Shown: in pieces, positions 44,718 through 55,624 of the stretch
Numbering within the stretch: position 1 is the first letter of the stretch
Layout of the letters: the number at the start of each line of letters is the position of its first letter
Assembly (NCBI GenBank): GCA_016169945.1
Contig: JADLSH010000344.1
Span: 620,001-684,000, forward strand
Reading direction: 5' to 3'
Source of the DNA: Trachythela sp. YZ-2020
Lineage: Eukaryota > Cnidaria > Anthozoa > Malacalcyonacea > Clavulariidae
DNA length: 64,000 bases
Program-made: the position numbers and the translations under genes
The notes under the pieces: generated by a model
What the model was told of the DNA's origin: nothing
Databases searched by the model: none
Seen by the model: the letters and a program-made list of their open reading frames with translations, nothing else

Positions 44718-45458
44718 TAAAATATGGAAATCACTTGAATATGTAAAAAATCGCGTGTATCCTTCGTGTTTTACCAAGCAAGAAAAAACAGTCTTGCGAA
44801 GATTCGCTAAAAAGTTTGAATACGAGGCAAAATCAAACTCGTTATTTTACCTGGATAAAACAAGAGGAGGTACAGTGAATAGACGACTAGTCATACGTGA
44901 AGATGAGAAGTCGAAAGTTTTCGACGAATGTCACTCTGCAGCTTATGCAGGCCACAGTGGAAGAGATATAAACACCATCAATAAAATATGGCAACGCTAT
45001 TACAGGCCAGATTATTACAACGACACGGTTGAAATGGTGGGCAGATATAATTATCACAACAACAACATTTTTTATCATATTATATTTTATTAATTACTAA
45101 GGTCAAGTAAAATAAACTTGGTTAGGGTCCTTTTTTCAAATTTTTAGGGTAGGGGGGAGGTGTTTTTTATTTTATTTTTTAGTCGCACCTAAATGGCCAA
45201 ATAGATATGTTTCCATCTGTTCCAAGTCAGTCAGTTGTACATCCTTGCAAGAAGCTTCTTGTACCAATCTATTGCAAGTGTCGCCTTCCATATGTCAGCC
45301 AAGAGGATGATATGGTTGAGTGTGTCAGTTGCCACAGGTGGTACCACAGAAAGTGTCTAGATGTCCCAGAGAAGGTTTTCAAGAGAAAAGATATGAGTTG
45401 GAAATGCAGCCCAAAATGCAGCCCAAAATGCAGCCCAAAATGCACTGTAAAGTACTGA
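44718..45458 (+). pseudogene. Integrase zinc-binding (H2C2) + PHD-finger transposon remnant
   Basis: The first part (frame open from about 44,718) has an H2C2 integrase-type zinc module: FDECHSAAYAGHSGRD with the downstream IWQRYYRPDYYND. At GAAATG|GTGGGC it meets a possible donor. After an acceptor at 45,182 the frame resumes and encodes a PHD finger, YCKCRLPYVSQEDD, VECVSCHRWYHRKC. H2C2 integrase plus PHD is the layout of Ginger/gypsy-related transposon proteins in cnidarians. The DDE core that should lie between is missing. The C-terminus is a SPKCSPKC run from a 12-bp repeat. The nearest upstream ATG (44,709) is one base out of frame. It is either a broken copy or a small spliced derivative. 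Confidence 0.6.
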
Positions 45459-46402
45459 AAGAAAACATTTTACAGATCATTAACTATTGATATTATACAT
45501 TATATTGTATTACATTTGTCATTATATTACAATATCATATGTTGTTGAAAAATATTTTGTACGAGCATTTGGTTTATGTACCATTTGTAATTTGTGAAAT
45601 ATAAATTGTACAGTCTTGTCATTTCTATAATTATTCACACTATTTAAGATAGGTTTTGTAGATGGAAATGATCGAGTGGAAACTTCGATCATTTTCATTT
45701 CAATTTTGACACTCTGGTTCATACTAAGGGGCCATGCACAAAATATGTGACACTCTGTTGCCGATTTTTGACTTCCCACTCCCCCGACAAACTGTGACTG
45801 TTGGCATTTCCCCTTATCAGAAATTATGTGACTCTGAGCTACATCCTCCCCACACACAAAAGGGCAAGTGCAACTTTTATTTTTCTCACAAGCGGCACGA
45901 TTTACATGGTTTATTTCAGTGGTTTCCCTGCCATTTTAATAATTCGCAACAGGCTATAATCAATTCATGTTTTTTAGGATATGAAAATAATTCATGCCAG
46001 TTCCAATTAATATATTGTTTTTCGTGGTACGGATTCCACAATTATAAATTCTCATCTCTCTGTCATGTGACAGTGCTTTGTTATACTCCCTAACCCCTTG
46101 TAACATGCGACTAAATGCCCCCTCAAAACAAACACCCCCTCCCCCCCAAACAATATTATTTTTGGTGGATATTTTCTCCTCCTGACGGATGCGAAAGAGT
46201 GAACTCGTACAAGAAAAATTGTCGACAAGATTGCTTAGTTGAACTAGTTTGTTCATAACTTCATATATATTTACATGTACACTAAATTATAGAGCACACA
46301 CTTACTAACCTGATAACGTTGGTGATGCAGTACTGCGTATAAATTATAATAACCTCATTTAAAATTTTTTTTTAAAGTCATAAAATGGACTAAATTTAAC
46401 AA

Positions 46403-46411
46403 TGTCTTTCC
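46403..46411. repeat. Left 9-bp target-site duplication of the large MULE
   Basis: TGTCTTTCC, identical to 61,541-61,549. Nine-base duplications are the signature of Mutator-like elements. Confidence 0.85.
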
Positions 46412-46960
46412 GGTGACTTCCCACTAGTCCGAAGGTTCACTAGTCCGAAGGTTCACTACTCCGAAGGTTCACTAGTCCGAAGGTTCACTACTCCGAAGGT
46501 TCACTAGTCCGAAGGTTCACTACACCAAAGGTTCACTACTCCGAAATATGTGCGTTCTGAATCGCAATTACGTGTCCTACTGCCAGTACTGGGTAGGTTT
46601 ATGGACGAAAGACAGTTAAGGAACAGGTTAAGGCGATGAAATAACTATTTTCAACGACTGTTTCCGATGCTACATGGAATATTGTTGCGTATATTAACAT
46701 CACCTTAAATATGAAACTTTTTGCAGGTGGTTTTCAACTCGTTAAGATTATGAAAATATATATTTCCTTTGATGCACATATCTTTATGTAGCTTTACATA
46801 AATGACAAAATTGCTTTGCTAGTATTAGCTTGCGGGCAGACTCAACCTGAATTTATTACTAATAAATTCAGGTTGAGTCTGCCGCTGGCTATGCTAGTAT
46901 AAGAATTGTTCAAAGGATATTTCTATTTTTAGTAGCTATATGTAGAACATTAGACATTAT
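46412..46960 (+). repeat. Left terminal inverted repeat of the MULE
   Basis: Eight 16-bp subrepeats (CACTAGTCCGAAGGTT alternating with CACTACTCCGAAGGTT) at about 46,422-46,549 are followed by unique TIR sequence that is matched in reverse at about 61,060-61,440. A 66-bp palindrome has inserted at 46,826. Confidence 0.85.
46826..46891. mobile_element. 66-bp perfect-hairpin MITE inserted in the MULE TIR
   Basis: It runs TAGCTTGCGGGCAGACTCAA ... TTGAGTCTGCCGCTGGCTA with a near-zero loop at TTACTAATAA. It is flanked by a 9-bp duplication TGCTAGTAT (46,817-46,825 and 46,892-46,900). The right TIR (about 61,105-61,120) retains the empty site. The length suggests a minimal MULE-type passenger. Confidence 0.88.
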
Positions 46961-47060
46961 TATATGCACAAGCTCTGGATATGAAGTATTCTGCAATCTG
47001 ATTGGTTCTCTACTAGCAGGATATTAGCTCATATCCTACTAGTAGAGAAAAGTAGGAAAA

Positions 47061-47154
47061 ATGGCTGGCAGATTTGGACAATTAAATGAAGAGGAAATTC
47101 AAGTTTTACTTGAAAAAAGTAAATATCCAGATTCAGAGCTTGTGTATATAATAA
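47061..47154 (+). pseudogene. Second Crypton-like N-terminal fragment
   Basis: The ORF MAGRFGQLNEEEIQVLLEKS aligns loosely to MARFAELSKDDLTCLLDQKD of 42,408. After about 32 codons it enters a palindrome (47,155-47,263). No recombinase domain follows. Confidence 0.4.
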
Positions 47155-47263
47155 AACAGTTATTCTACTCACTCTCGTCGTATATGACTGATAGCCGACT
47201 CGGCGCTATCGCGCCTCGTCGGCTATCAGCTCATGTACGACTCGAGTTGGTAGAATAACTGTT
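47155..47263. repeat. Palindromic MITE next to Crypton-like fragment
   Basis: AACAGTTATTCTACTCACTC at the left is mirrored by GGTAGAATAACTGTT at the right, with inner arms GATAGCCGACTCGGCG and CTCGTCGGCTATC. A relative with the same CAGTTATTCTGC start lies at about 47,384-47,480. Confidence 0.75.
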
Positions 47264-47299
47264 AAATATATTTATCGGATGAGGCTGAGCATGATATTA

Positions 47300-47500
47300 A
47301 GTAAGCATGAGGTCAATGTTTATCTGCCAAAGCGAAGCTAAGGCGGAATACATTGACCGAGGTCTGAATAATAAACAGTTATTCTGCAAAACTATTGTAG
47401 AACTTTGTGCCACCATATTGTTTTCGCTACTCACTGTATATGATACAGCGAGTAGCTCAGCCAATCAGATTGCAGAATAGGTCATATACAGTAGATGACT
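47300..47500. repeat. Two adjacent small hairpins
   Basis: GAGGTCAATGTTTATCTGCC with GGCGGAATACATTGACCGAG (47,310-47,375), followed by CTACTCACTGTATATGATAC with AGCGAGTAGCTC (47,425-47,465). Confidence 0.6.
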
Positions 47501-47511
47501 ATATTTAACAC

Positions 47512-47625
47512 CGTATTTACTCGTTTGAGCGCCGCGGCGCTCTTTAAATGTTCAGAACTTCAGATGCGGCGCTCATTCGGGGGCGGCGCTCAATCGGGGG
47601 CGGCGCTCTTTAAAAAAATATTTTA
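47512..47625. repeat. GGCGGCGCTC tandem motif, transposon-end remnant
   Basis: ACCGTATTTACTCGTTTGAG followed by four copies of GGCGGCGCTC-type words alternating with ATTCGGGGG or AATCGGGGG. It looks like the terminal part of a DNA transposon. Confidence 0.6.
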
Positions 47626-48045
47626 TTTGTGAATTATAACAAGTTATAGTTCTGGGCAAAAAATTATTGAAATAGCCATTTTTAAAAAAATAATAATTTG
47701 TTGTGGTGTACCACCTTAAAGTTTTTTATTAAAATATAGGAAAAGGGCCTTCGCCATTTACTTGCTGTTTTGTTATTGGGAAAAATAAATGCATGTTGCC
47801 CGCTGCCATTGTTGTTACGCGGAACATCGTGATTTTTGGACTGCCATGCGTGGATATCTCGTCCAATGAAAAGCCGCGAAAAACGGACTTTGACACTTGG
47901 TATATAACAATATAAATATATAATTTTTTATATAAGTTTTAAAAGTATATAATTATTAAACAATTATCGTATAGAAAAATGCGACGACTATACTAATAAA
48001 GGTGCTGTAATACGAGCAACAAAATTGCTGCAATTAGTTGAAGCA

Positions 48046-48370
48046 AAACTATTAATACTTTTTCCTTAAATAAAAAATATTTTAAAGCGAAAAAATGTAA
48101 CAGTAATATTGTTAAATACCAACCTCTATACACAGTACGTAAAATAATACTAGACTTTTAATATTCAATTATGACGTAATGATACGTTAATTTGATATGA
48201 GCTATCACGAATTGCCCTAAAACGTAGTTATTAGATGTGATACTGCATTCCAATAACGCTCAACATCCCGGACTCCATTAATGTAGTCGGTCTTCAATCT
48301 CCGAAGTTGATTTTCCAACCGTTGCCAGCGGCGACGCCTTCGTGTGGGAAGCCCGCCATTATCCATGGAA
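48046..48370 (-). repeat. Inner inverted repeat (MULE 3' end), left copy
   Basis: Matches 59,350-59,665 in opposite orientation, from AAACTATTAATACTTTTTCC to CCGCCATTATC. It contains the last ~45 codons of the MULE transposase. Confidence 0.85.
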
Positions 48371-51300
48371 CGGATGCCTTGGTCAGTTTGAGCCTGAAGA
48401 TCTTTTAAATGCCTTATAAAGATCCACAAGTTGGGATGACGCACTTGTACACGGTTGTTCCAAGCGCGATGAAACCCTTAATTAATGATTCAATTGCTCT
48501 TGGGAGAATACTACGACTAAAATCAAACACAAGTGATACGAATTTTTGTGTGGGAGAATGGGTCATGGGGGTGAAGTACTCCGGTTTAACATACTGTACT
48601 GTTGTAAAGCTGTGTACATCCCAAAAGACTCATTAAGGCCTTATGCTTTCCTCCTGTGGGGGATCTATAAGCCCCACTAGGAGAGACTGAATGCCCTATA
48701 GGGGTCATAATCCCCAATAGAGCCCTGCCAGAAGGGTAGCGACCCCCTCTAACATAAACCTGAACCACGAGGTCATAATCCCCTTGGCCAGTCCCTACGA
48801 TTCGACTGATTATCTGTACATTAAGGTAACCTGAGTCTATGGGCCTGAAGGTGATCATTGGGAGCACTTCAACCCCACAAATACACAAAGTGTATTCCCC
48901 ATAGACGAAAAAAGCCCACACATAAATATGCGAATTGGCATGTATACATATAAATATGCATATATGTATATATATGCGCACACACATAATTCTTAGATAT
49001 AGTATTATTCTCTCTTTTGCAATAGAATTAAGTTTTGGCCAGCATGGCTGATACTCCTGATAACGTAGAAGTAGGTGTCTGGATATAACGTTCATAGCAG
49101 TCAGATGACCACCGTCCTAAGGTTTTAATAAGCCATGACGGTAATTTTGCTTCCGCTGCAGTCGTTGCTGCACCTATTCTATAGCTATGACCAGCATAAT
49201 TCAAAGCCTCGAAGCCAGATTTAGTGAGCAGCTTCCTAGTTTCAGTGGTTAAATTTTGTTTTGTGAGAGGTTTACCGGATGCATGGATAAACAGAGGACC
49301 AGTTGTGGGTGGTTGTAGTGACAGATAGTTTTGTAAAGCTTGTACTGGACAAATATCAGAATTAGTGGCCCCAACTGTTATAGTATGACCCAGGCGAAAT
49401 GGGTCAGTCTTGGACTCCTTAATATGGACAGTCATGGAATCTGGACCTTTTGTGCCAAGTCTAGGTGCAAAGAGGACGCTATCTCGGGTAAGATGTATGT
49501 TCGGATTGAATTTACAGTTGCATGTTAACTCTCCAAGACGGAGAAACCCAAAAAAGGCTAATGTCATGGCTGCCCAGATCATCAGGGAATCAAAACTTGG
49601 TGTGTTGGGTATGCCAAGTAACATTCTAAAAAGCCGCAAATGGTGGATTGTGATTGGGAGGCGGACTCTAATTTTGTCGCCATGGGAGCGTTTAATTCCT
49701 CGTAACACAAGTTGCAGGCGTAACATTTTGTGCAAATTTAACTGGAAACCATGCCGAATGTGGTAGTGACGAACTGCTGCTAAATATGTTTTTTGGAAGG
49801 ATATTTGATAGATTTTGCAAGAAATGCGACAAATTCTGTCAACAGCACTTCGTCAGCTGGTATACACTGGTCAATATTTTTCTCTTGTATAACTGGATGA
49901 ATGTTATAAAGCGTTTTTCTCCAGAACTATAAGTTTGTTGTGTTGCAGATGCTAGAGATAAATTTATATAATGTTGGATGTCCTCATTCAGAGAGTCATT
50001 AAAGTTTCTGGAATTTGGCAGGGACTGGTATCTGCATCCGAGCCAATTGTCGAAACCTCTGAAATTGAAAACGAGAAATTGCATCGGCTATGTCATTGTG
50101 TTTACCAGGAATATGCACAGCGTGGATGTATATATTGTGCCGCAAGGTTAGGAGTGTTAGATGACGCAGTAAGTCCATAACCCTGGGGATTCGGGAACGT
50201 TTAGTATTAATAATGGTCACCACAGCCTCATTATCGCAATGAAACCTAACCCGGTGGTCCGACAGGAGGTCACCCCAGATATGACATGCTCCAACTCTTG
50301 CAAAGAACTCCTGCCAAGATATACTTATACCAGGCTGGCCTAGTCTTTGATTTGGTTTCCATGCTCCTGAAACCACTTCTTCCCAAAAATACCCCAAACC
50401 CCAATGTGCCAGAGGCATCAGTATGTAGCACTAAAGTATCAGAGTCATGCCACTCTGAAGACAGAAAGAAATTTGCCCCATTCCAGTTGGAAATAAACTT
50501 CTTCCACATTTCAAGATCTTGGAAGAAACCAGAATTTAGCTTAATGTGGTGATGTGGTTTCTTGATGTTTCTAGTTAGAGCAATCATGCGTTGTAAGAAG
50601 GGCCGCCCAGGGGGCACTACTTTACATGCAAAGTTTAGGGTGCCTATTAAAGACTGCAATTCTTTTAGAGTACAGGACCGTCTATGTTGAAATTGCTCAA
50701 AGATGGCATGCAGCCTCTCAATTTTGTCTCGAGGTAGACTGGCTTTCATGTTTACAGTGTCTAATAGGATGCCTAAAAACTCAAGTACTTGCGAGGGCCT
50801 TGTGTTTTCCTGGAGCTATTGGGATCTTAATGCTTTCAAAGGTAGATAACATTTTTGTTAAACTTTGTTGACAAACCCCGTCCAAAGGTGGTGTAACTGC
50901 TGGGGCTCAATGAGAAGGAAATCATCAAGAATATGACATACAAATGAGATGTTACAGTTATGGAGTAGGATCCATTCAAGTGCATCTGAAAGTCGGTTAA
51001 AGATGGATGGGGCACTCCGTAACCCAAATGGTAGAACCTTATCATAATAATACTTCCTCCCAGCACATGCCTAACAGCTCATAGTCATCTGGATGGATTG
51101 GGACTAGCCTAAAAGCCGATTCAATGTCGGTTTTAGCCAGGAAGCAGCCTGAGCCAAAACGCTGAATACCCTTGATAGCATCGTCTATTGTGATATACTG
51201 GAGACTAAAATCTTCTTTCGAAATGCTATGATTTATGCTGGTTGAGCCTGATTTCGGATAAGACAAATGAAAAATTGTGCGGAATTTGCTTGAATTCTTT

Positions 51301-54300
51301 TTAGGTACCAAGCCAATTGGTGAAACCTGAAAATTCTGAAAGGGGGGAGAGTCAAAAGGGCCAGCCATGCGGCCAAGAGAAACTTCAGTTGCTAAATTCG
51401 AGGAAACAGTTTCCGGATTGGCAAAAGCAGTAGGCAAATTTTTGAAAACCTGGGGTGCGTTGCTGAAAACCTATGTGCACACCATGAGTAAAAACGTTAC
51501 AAAGCTCTGAAACAAAATTTTTGTCTGGATGACCAGACAGAGCTTCTTCTAGGTTGTGAACAGAAACAGGGGTAGGTAATGGTATTACTTCAGTCACGTT
51601 TTGATCTTGAAGTTTTGTGACCTCGTTTTGAGATTTGCTCATTATCCTCAGCTTGTGTGGATTTGAAGGAGGGGCAGAGATACCCTGGGTGTGGTTGATT
51701 GCACCTGTTACATAGGTGGCGGTATTGGCATGACTGCCGGGAACACAGACCCATTCGGTTGAATTCATGACAAGAGCCTCCTCGCTCGCCCCTGAGGAAG
51801 CCCGGTTTTGGGGTCCATTGGCAAAAATTGGATATTGTCGCAAGCATATCCGGTGCTGTGGTAAATATCATCAGCCAAAGTTGTTGATCAAGAATGGACC
51901 AGTCGAGACTAGGGTTAAGTGCGGCTTTACATCGGAATTTGTGGTCGATATACACCAACCCAGGCCCCGGTGAGTTTGGGCAGCATGGCGTATCAAACTC
52001 ATATATTGATAAGTTCTTGGGCCCGACCGAAACTGATGGGTCATAACGCTCATATACGAGGTGTACGCGGTTGTCCACTGTTCAATATCGGTGATTCTAG
52101 CGGTTGGCTGAGATGCCTTTTTGGCCTTAATCACCGTGTTCTCAAGCGTTAAGATTATGGGCTCATCGGATTGGTTGCCCATCGACATGTTTTTAGGTAG
52201 AAGTTTAGCTAAGTCAAAAACTCACCCGACGGGATTTGCTTGACGTATGTCGCAGGAACCTCGTGGAAGCCATTTCCGTAGGGAATTCGCTGTACTGTGG
52301 CGTTGGTCGACTGATTTGCAGTTAGTGTGGAATATTGCCTTCGCGCACTTCGCGTTCGTCTAGGATGACTGGAATGCTGTTGGCCGCGTTGCTTCCACTA
52401 GCACAAGACGTCGAGTTTAACATTGCTTGGACGGCAGCCCGGGCTGCGTTGGACGCTATCTCGGCCGCAGCTTGTTCAATACAACGAGAGGCTATCGACT
52501 GAATTTGTGCCTGCTGCGCTTCTGAAAGAAGTTGTTGCGATTCCATAGGCAAGGTTAGTGATTCCGTAGGCGCTGGTTGCGAGTCTTCGTTTGTAGACAC
52601 GCGTAAATTCACGTTAGTTGTGGCGTGGTGTTGTAAGCGAGCAACTAACGCATTTCGACGTCCATGTGTTGGTAGTCCTTTCTCGGCGCACTGTCTTCGA
52701 AGACTTGTAATGGTATTAACTACATTATGTCTGATGTTGGAAACGTTATTGCTTGACGCACTTCCTTCATTTGCATTTCGTATTCTTACGCGTCGAACTG
52801 GAGGCATAGCGATGAATTATTTATAAGCAATCGATGAATAAAAGTTTCGCAGCTTTGTAACCTGTAGTGTGCCTCGTTGGAACTTTAGAACAAAGTGATC
52901 TCTTGCGAGCATGCTTTATCTATTGTATTCATTTTCCTGGTTTATGATTGGTTACAATTATGTCAAATTAAGCAGGTAACATTCTGATTGGTTGTAGGAA
53001 TTTTGTGTCATCTGCCGTGCACGTGCACAAATGATGAATACAAAGTAACCTTTGATATTTCAGACATGATATAAACCAGGTGACCTTTCATCACCACCAT
53101 CAGCCGCATATTTTAGTTGTGATAACATGAAACTGTAATCAGACCCCTGAGTTATATAGCATTGAAATTGCCATTTGCCAATTACCGTGAGCATTGCTCC
53201 ATTAACTTAAATTTATATTTTTGCATATAAATTGGCTTAAAAATGCAAATATAATTGTATAATAACAAACGTGTATGAATAAATGGCGTGGTTCCAGTTT
53301 TCTCATATTCCCAAGCTATCACTCTTTTTGTATTTTAAGGTGGCTCGATACAGTATTTTCAAAAATGAAAAATTTACGATTTACGTCTGACTTATTGGAC
53401 AATTATTACTTGTTGGAAAACAAAGAGTGTATGACTTTTATAAACTAATATCGAAAGAGTTTGAATTTTGAACAAAGGTCACATTACAGCCGTTACTATG
53501 GCAACAATGACGTTTCAATATGGCGAATATTTTCCATTTAAAGTAATTTAACTCGAAAACGACTTCGGTGACCCCGTTTTTATTTCATAAAATGCTTTCT
53601 TTTAGTATATTGAACTAACTTGGAAAATTTTGGGTCGACAGAATTTTATTAAAATCGTAAAGTAATTCGATATATTAAAAAAGCATTTTATGAAATAAAA
53701 AATGGGGGTCACCGAATTCGTTTTCTTAAATAACTTTTAATGAAAATATCCGCCATATTGAAACATCATTGTTGCCATAGCAACAGCAGTTATGTAACTT
53801 TGTTAAAATTTTTTAATTCTTTCGATGTTATTTTATTATACACTCTTTGTTTTCCAACGACAGGTAATAATTGTCCAAAAAGTCAGACGTAAATAGTTAA
53901 TTTTCCATTTTTTTAAAAACTGTCTCGCGCCACCTTAAGTTATGACGTCAATAATTGATCCTGGGATGGCAGCAAAATGGAGAAAGTCTGATGTCTAAGA
54001 GTTGATTTAACGAGATGAAATGAAATTTGGTACAATTTGTAAGTGCGCGTAAGCAAACATTTTGGATTGTTAATGCATGTGGTTGTTATGGCAACAAGCT
54101 AGCTACGAACGCCTATAGGCTATAAGAACAATAAGAATGAATTACGGAATCAGCTTTCAGACATCAGACTTCCTTCTTTTTCAAACACAATTCCGTCTCA
54201 AACACAACCAGTGACGTCAAAACTCGAAAAGCAAAAAGTGCAATAACTTGAGATGAAATGAGATACGAAAACTAATATTGATAATTAATAAAATAATGAA

Positions 54301-55481
54301 GAGTAAACTACAATACCTTCGGCGTGATTGTTTGTACGGCAATCCATGTCCCGATCATACACATTCCACAAAGCTATAGGAAAGTTTCCGTTGATGTAGT
54401 TATTGTACACGTAATTGAAGAACTCCACCAAACCTGGGTATCTTCTGAACAATCGTTGTGTCCTATTCTCTGTGCGCAGTAAAGCAAAGTTATTTCTCAC
54501 GATGGGTGTCGGCAAAAATCCGATTGACATTACTTTCCTAATGAGCTTCTTCACACGCTCGTGATTTCGGTAAGCACGGGCCAAACCAAGTTCTTTGACA
54601 TGGCGCCATAGAGATTGGTTAAAATGAAAATAGCATCCCTCTATTCTGGTGTCTGGTAGTTCTGTCTGGATAGCAGCGATCAGGGCTTGCTCAAAATCGC
54701 ACACAATTGCCTCGGGTTCCCATTCACTTCCCGTCACACGTCGAAATTTCCGCTGGAGAATTTGTAACACCTGTCTGTAATGGCCAATCGCTCTATTTGT
54801 CATTGTTGCTATTGCTAGAGGTAATACTCGACCATAATACTCTGCAAGTATGGTGAAAACTTGCTCGTATGGGCGTGGTGCTGTTCGAAAAGTTGCATCC
54901 ATATACAATTGTTGACACTGATCAAGTGCGCGCAGATTTTTCGTGGTGCAGAAAATAGCGATACCCCAGTCATTGTCTTGGTGTAGCAGGAACCTTTTGT
55001 TTCTCCATGATCGTGCCCAGGAACCTTCGATGTTTACGTCGTATATATCTTGTGGCGCGTCTGGTACTTCAGCTGATTTGACTCTTGACATTTGTGAGCG
55101 AACCGACTGAAAATCAGGAATCTCTTGATCGGATCCGTTACCCTGAACCTCTCTGTGAATGGCTGAAACATGCTGGTCATAAACTCGCTTTATCGGTTTG
55201 GTTGGATCGTCCTTTATGCTGTCTTTTACGTCATTTAAAAATATCCCTTTTTGTATAACAGCATAGTCTTCTTCGTGGTTATGTTGGTCTCTCTCCACCA
55301 CTATAATATTTGCATCTTCATCATCCTTATCAAAGAGATTGGTCTTTAATTTCGCGCCACAGGTTGTTCTCCAACACCGCCAATGCATCGTTGATTGACT
55401 CTGTCGATTGAACTGATATTTATAGCCGTCTTCAACTAGGACTCTTCCAATACCTCTCGCACCTGTGATTATTTGAGCCAT
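48217..55481 (-). CDS. FLYWCH zinc-finger MULE transposase, two exons
   Basis: DDE transposase of the Mutator-like superfamily, expected to bind and cut the element's ends in the nucleus. Exons 54,317-55,481 and 48,217-48,476 join in phase to 474 aa with no stop or frameshift. The FLYWCH finger uses C36, C41, H67 and H69 (WRCWRTTCG ... HNH). The MULE core shows D195 in LYMDATFRTAP, D262 in AIVCDFEQALIAAI, the CxxH of GCYFHF (C283/H286) and E388 in TNNHAE. E388 is the last whole codon before the intron. Exon 2 continues GFHRAWNNRVQVRHPNLWIF, the usual MULE follow-on. The C-terminus is basic (TRRRRRWQRLENQLRRLK); no SWIM finger is present. The intron is 5.84 kb with GT-AG ends and contains the DIRS-like element and a TTAA MITE. 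Confidence 0.9.
49028..50084 (-). pseudogene. DIRS-like tyrosine recombinase, frameshifted
   Basis: The N-terminal SAM-like region (50,084 to about 49,870; DIQHYINLSLASATQQTYSS) and the catalytic region (49,735-49,028) are in different frames, with at least two shifts between 49,790 and 49,890. The catalytic region keeps FLRLGELT (first Arg), HSYRIGAATTAA (H-x-x-R) and LGRWSSDCYERYI (Tyr). The family joins circular DNA intermediates into target DNA by strand exchange. Confidence 0.85.
49999..51437 (-). pseudogene. DIRS-like reverse transcriptase-RNase H, frameshifted
   Basis: RT motifs begin at about 51,360 (SLGRMAGPFDSPP, SPIGLVPKK) with the first aspartate block FLAKTDIESAFRLVPI. The frame then shifts by one base near 51,055. 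The following frame has the FGLRSAPSIFN motif and the catalytic ILDDFLLIEP. The connection region (LKELQSLIGTLNFACKVVPP) and RNase H (LVLHTDASGTLGFGVF, HCDNEAVVTIIN, HIPGKHNDIADAISR) follow. A further frame change lies near 50,270-50,420. The gene is not functional as it stands. Confidence 0.88.
51440..52807 (-). pseudogene. DIRS-like Gag region, frameshifted
   Basis: It starts at ATG 52,807 with MPPVRRVRIRNANEGSASSN and a SAP-like helix (LRRQCAEKGLPTHGRRNALVARL). After a break near 52,200-52,320, WTTAYTSYMSVMTHQFRSG and the zinc-knuckle-like CHEFNRMGLCSRQSCQYRHLC follow. The last open stretch (51,843-51,480) leads into the RT but is in another frame. Confidence 0.75.
52871..53334. other. Intronic stretch between DIRS-like element and MITE
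   Basis: It may contain the outer part of the DIRS-like 5' end. It is AT-rich. I see no other gene or repeat. Confidence 0.4.
53339..53934. mobile_element. TTAA-flanked foldback MITE with X-box palindromes
   Basis: Almost the whole 596 bp is a single hairpin with ~300-bp arms. The ends are GGTGGCTCGATACAGT and ACTGTCTCGCGCCACC, with TTAA outside each end (53,335-53,338 and 53,935-53,938). Each arm carries GTTRCYATRGCAAC (53,492-53,505 and 53,771-53,784) and a GGTGACCCC(C) block. TTAA flanks suggest piggyBac-type mobilisation. A diverged relative lies at 59,680-60,692. Confidence 0.85.
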
Positions 55482-55624
55482 CTAATTTCGAGGTGTATCG
55501 TGCTTGAACTTAACGCTAACTTGAAACTGACTCAATGTTCAACTAACTAAAATGCACTGTTACATCTATATATATATATATATATGCACTGCCGGTATGC
55601 AGTAAGCAGATAGCAATTACATTA
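55482..55624 (-). promoter_or_regulatory. Upstream region of the MULE transposase
   Basis: The 140 bp between the ATG and the foldback array contain a (TA)n run at 55,566-55,584, which could provide a TATA-like core for the minus-strand gene. The assignment rests on position only. Confidence 0.35.

Larger units (their letters stand above)
48590..52870 (-). mobile_element. DIRS-like tyrosine-recombinase retrotransposon, degenerate
   Basis: Minus-strand order is Gag (SAP-like basic N-terminus, zinc knuckle), reverse transcriptase, RNase H, tyrosine recombinase. No protease or DDE integrase is seen, as expected for DIRS-type elements. Weak inverted ends may be GTTGTAAAGCTGTG (about 48,602) and CGCAGCTTTGTAAC (about 52,849). 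Several frameshifts separate the open frames, so this copy is dead. It lies inside the intron of the MULE transposase. Boundaries are approximate. Confidence 0.85.

Noticed and set aside
48586..49095. 169-codon frame downstream of the recombinase as a gene
   Set aside because: Low-complexity and partly the 3' non-coding end of the DIRS-like element; no domain is seen.
54285..55481. Transposase ending as the 398-aa single-exon frame
   Set aside because: The last ten residues after TNNHAEG are intron translation; a GT donor there joins in phase to 48,476 and restores the MULE continuation.
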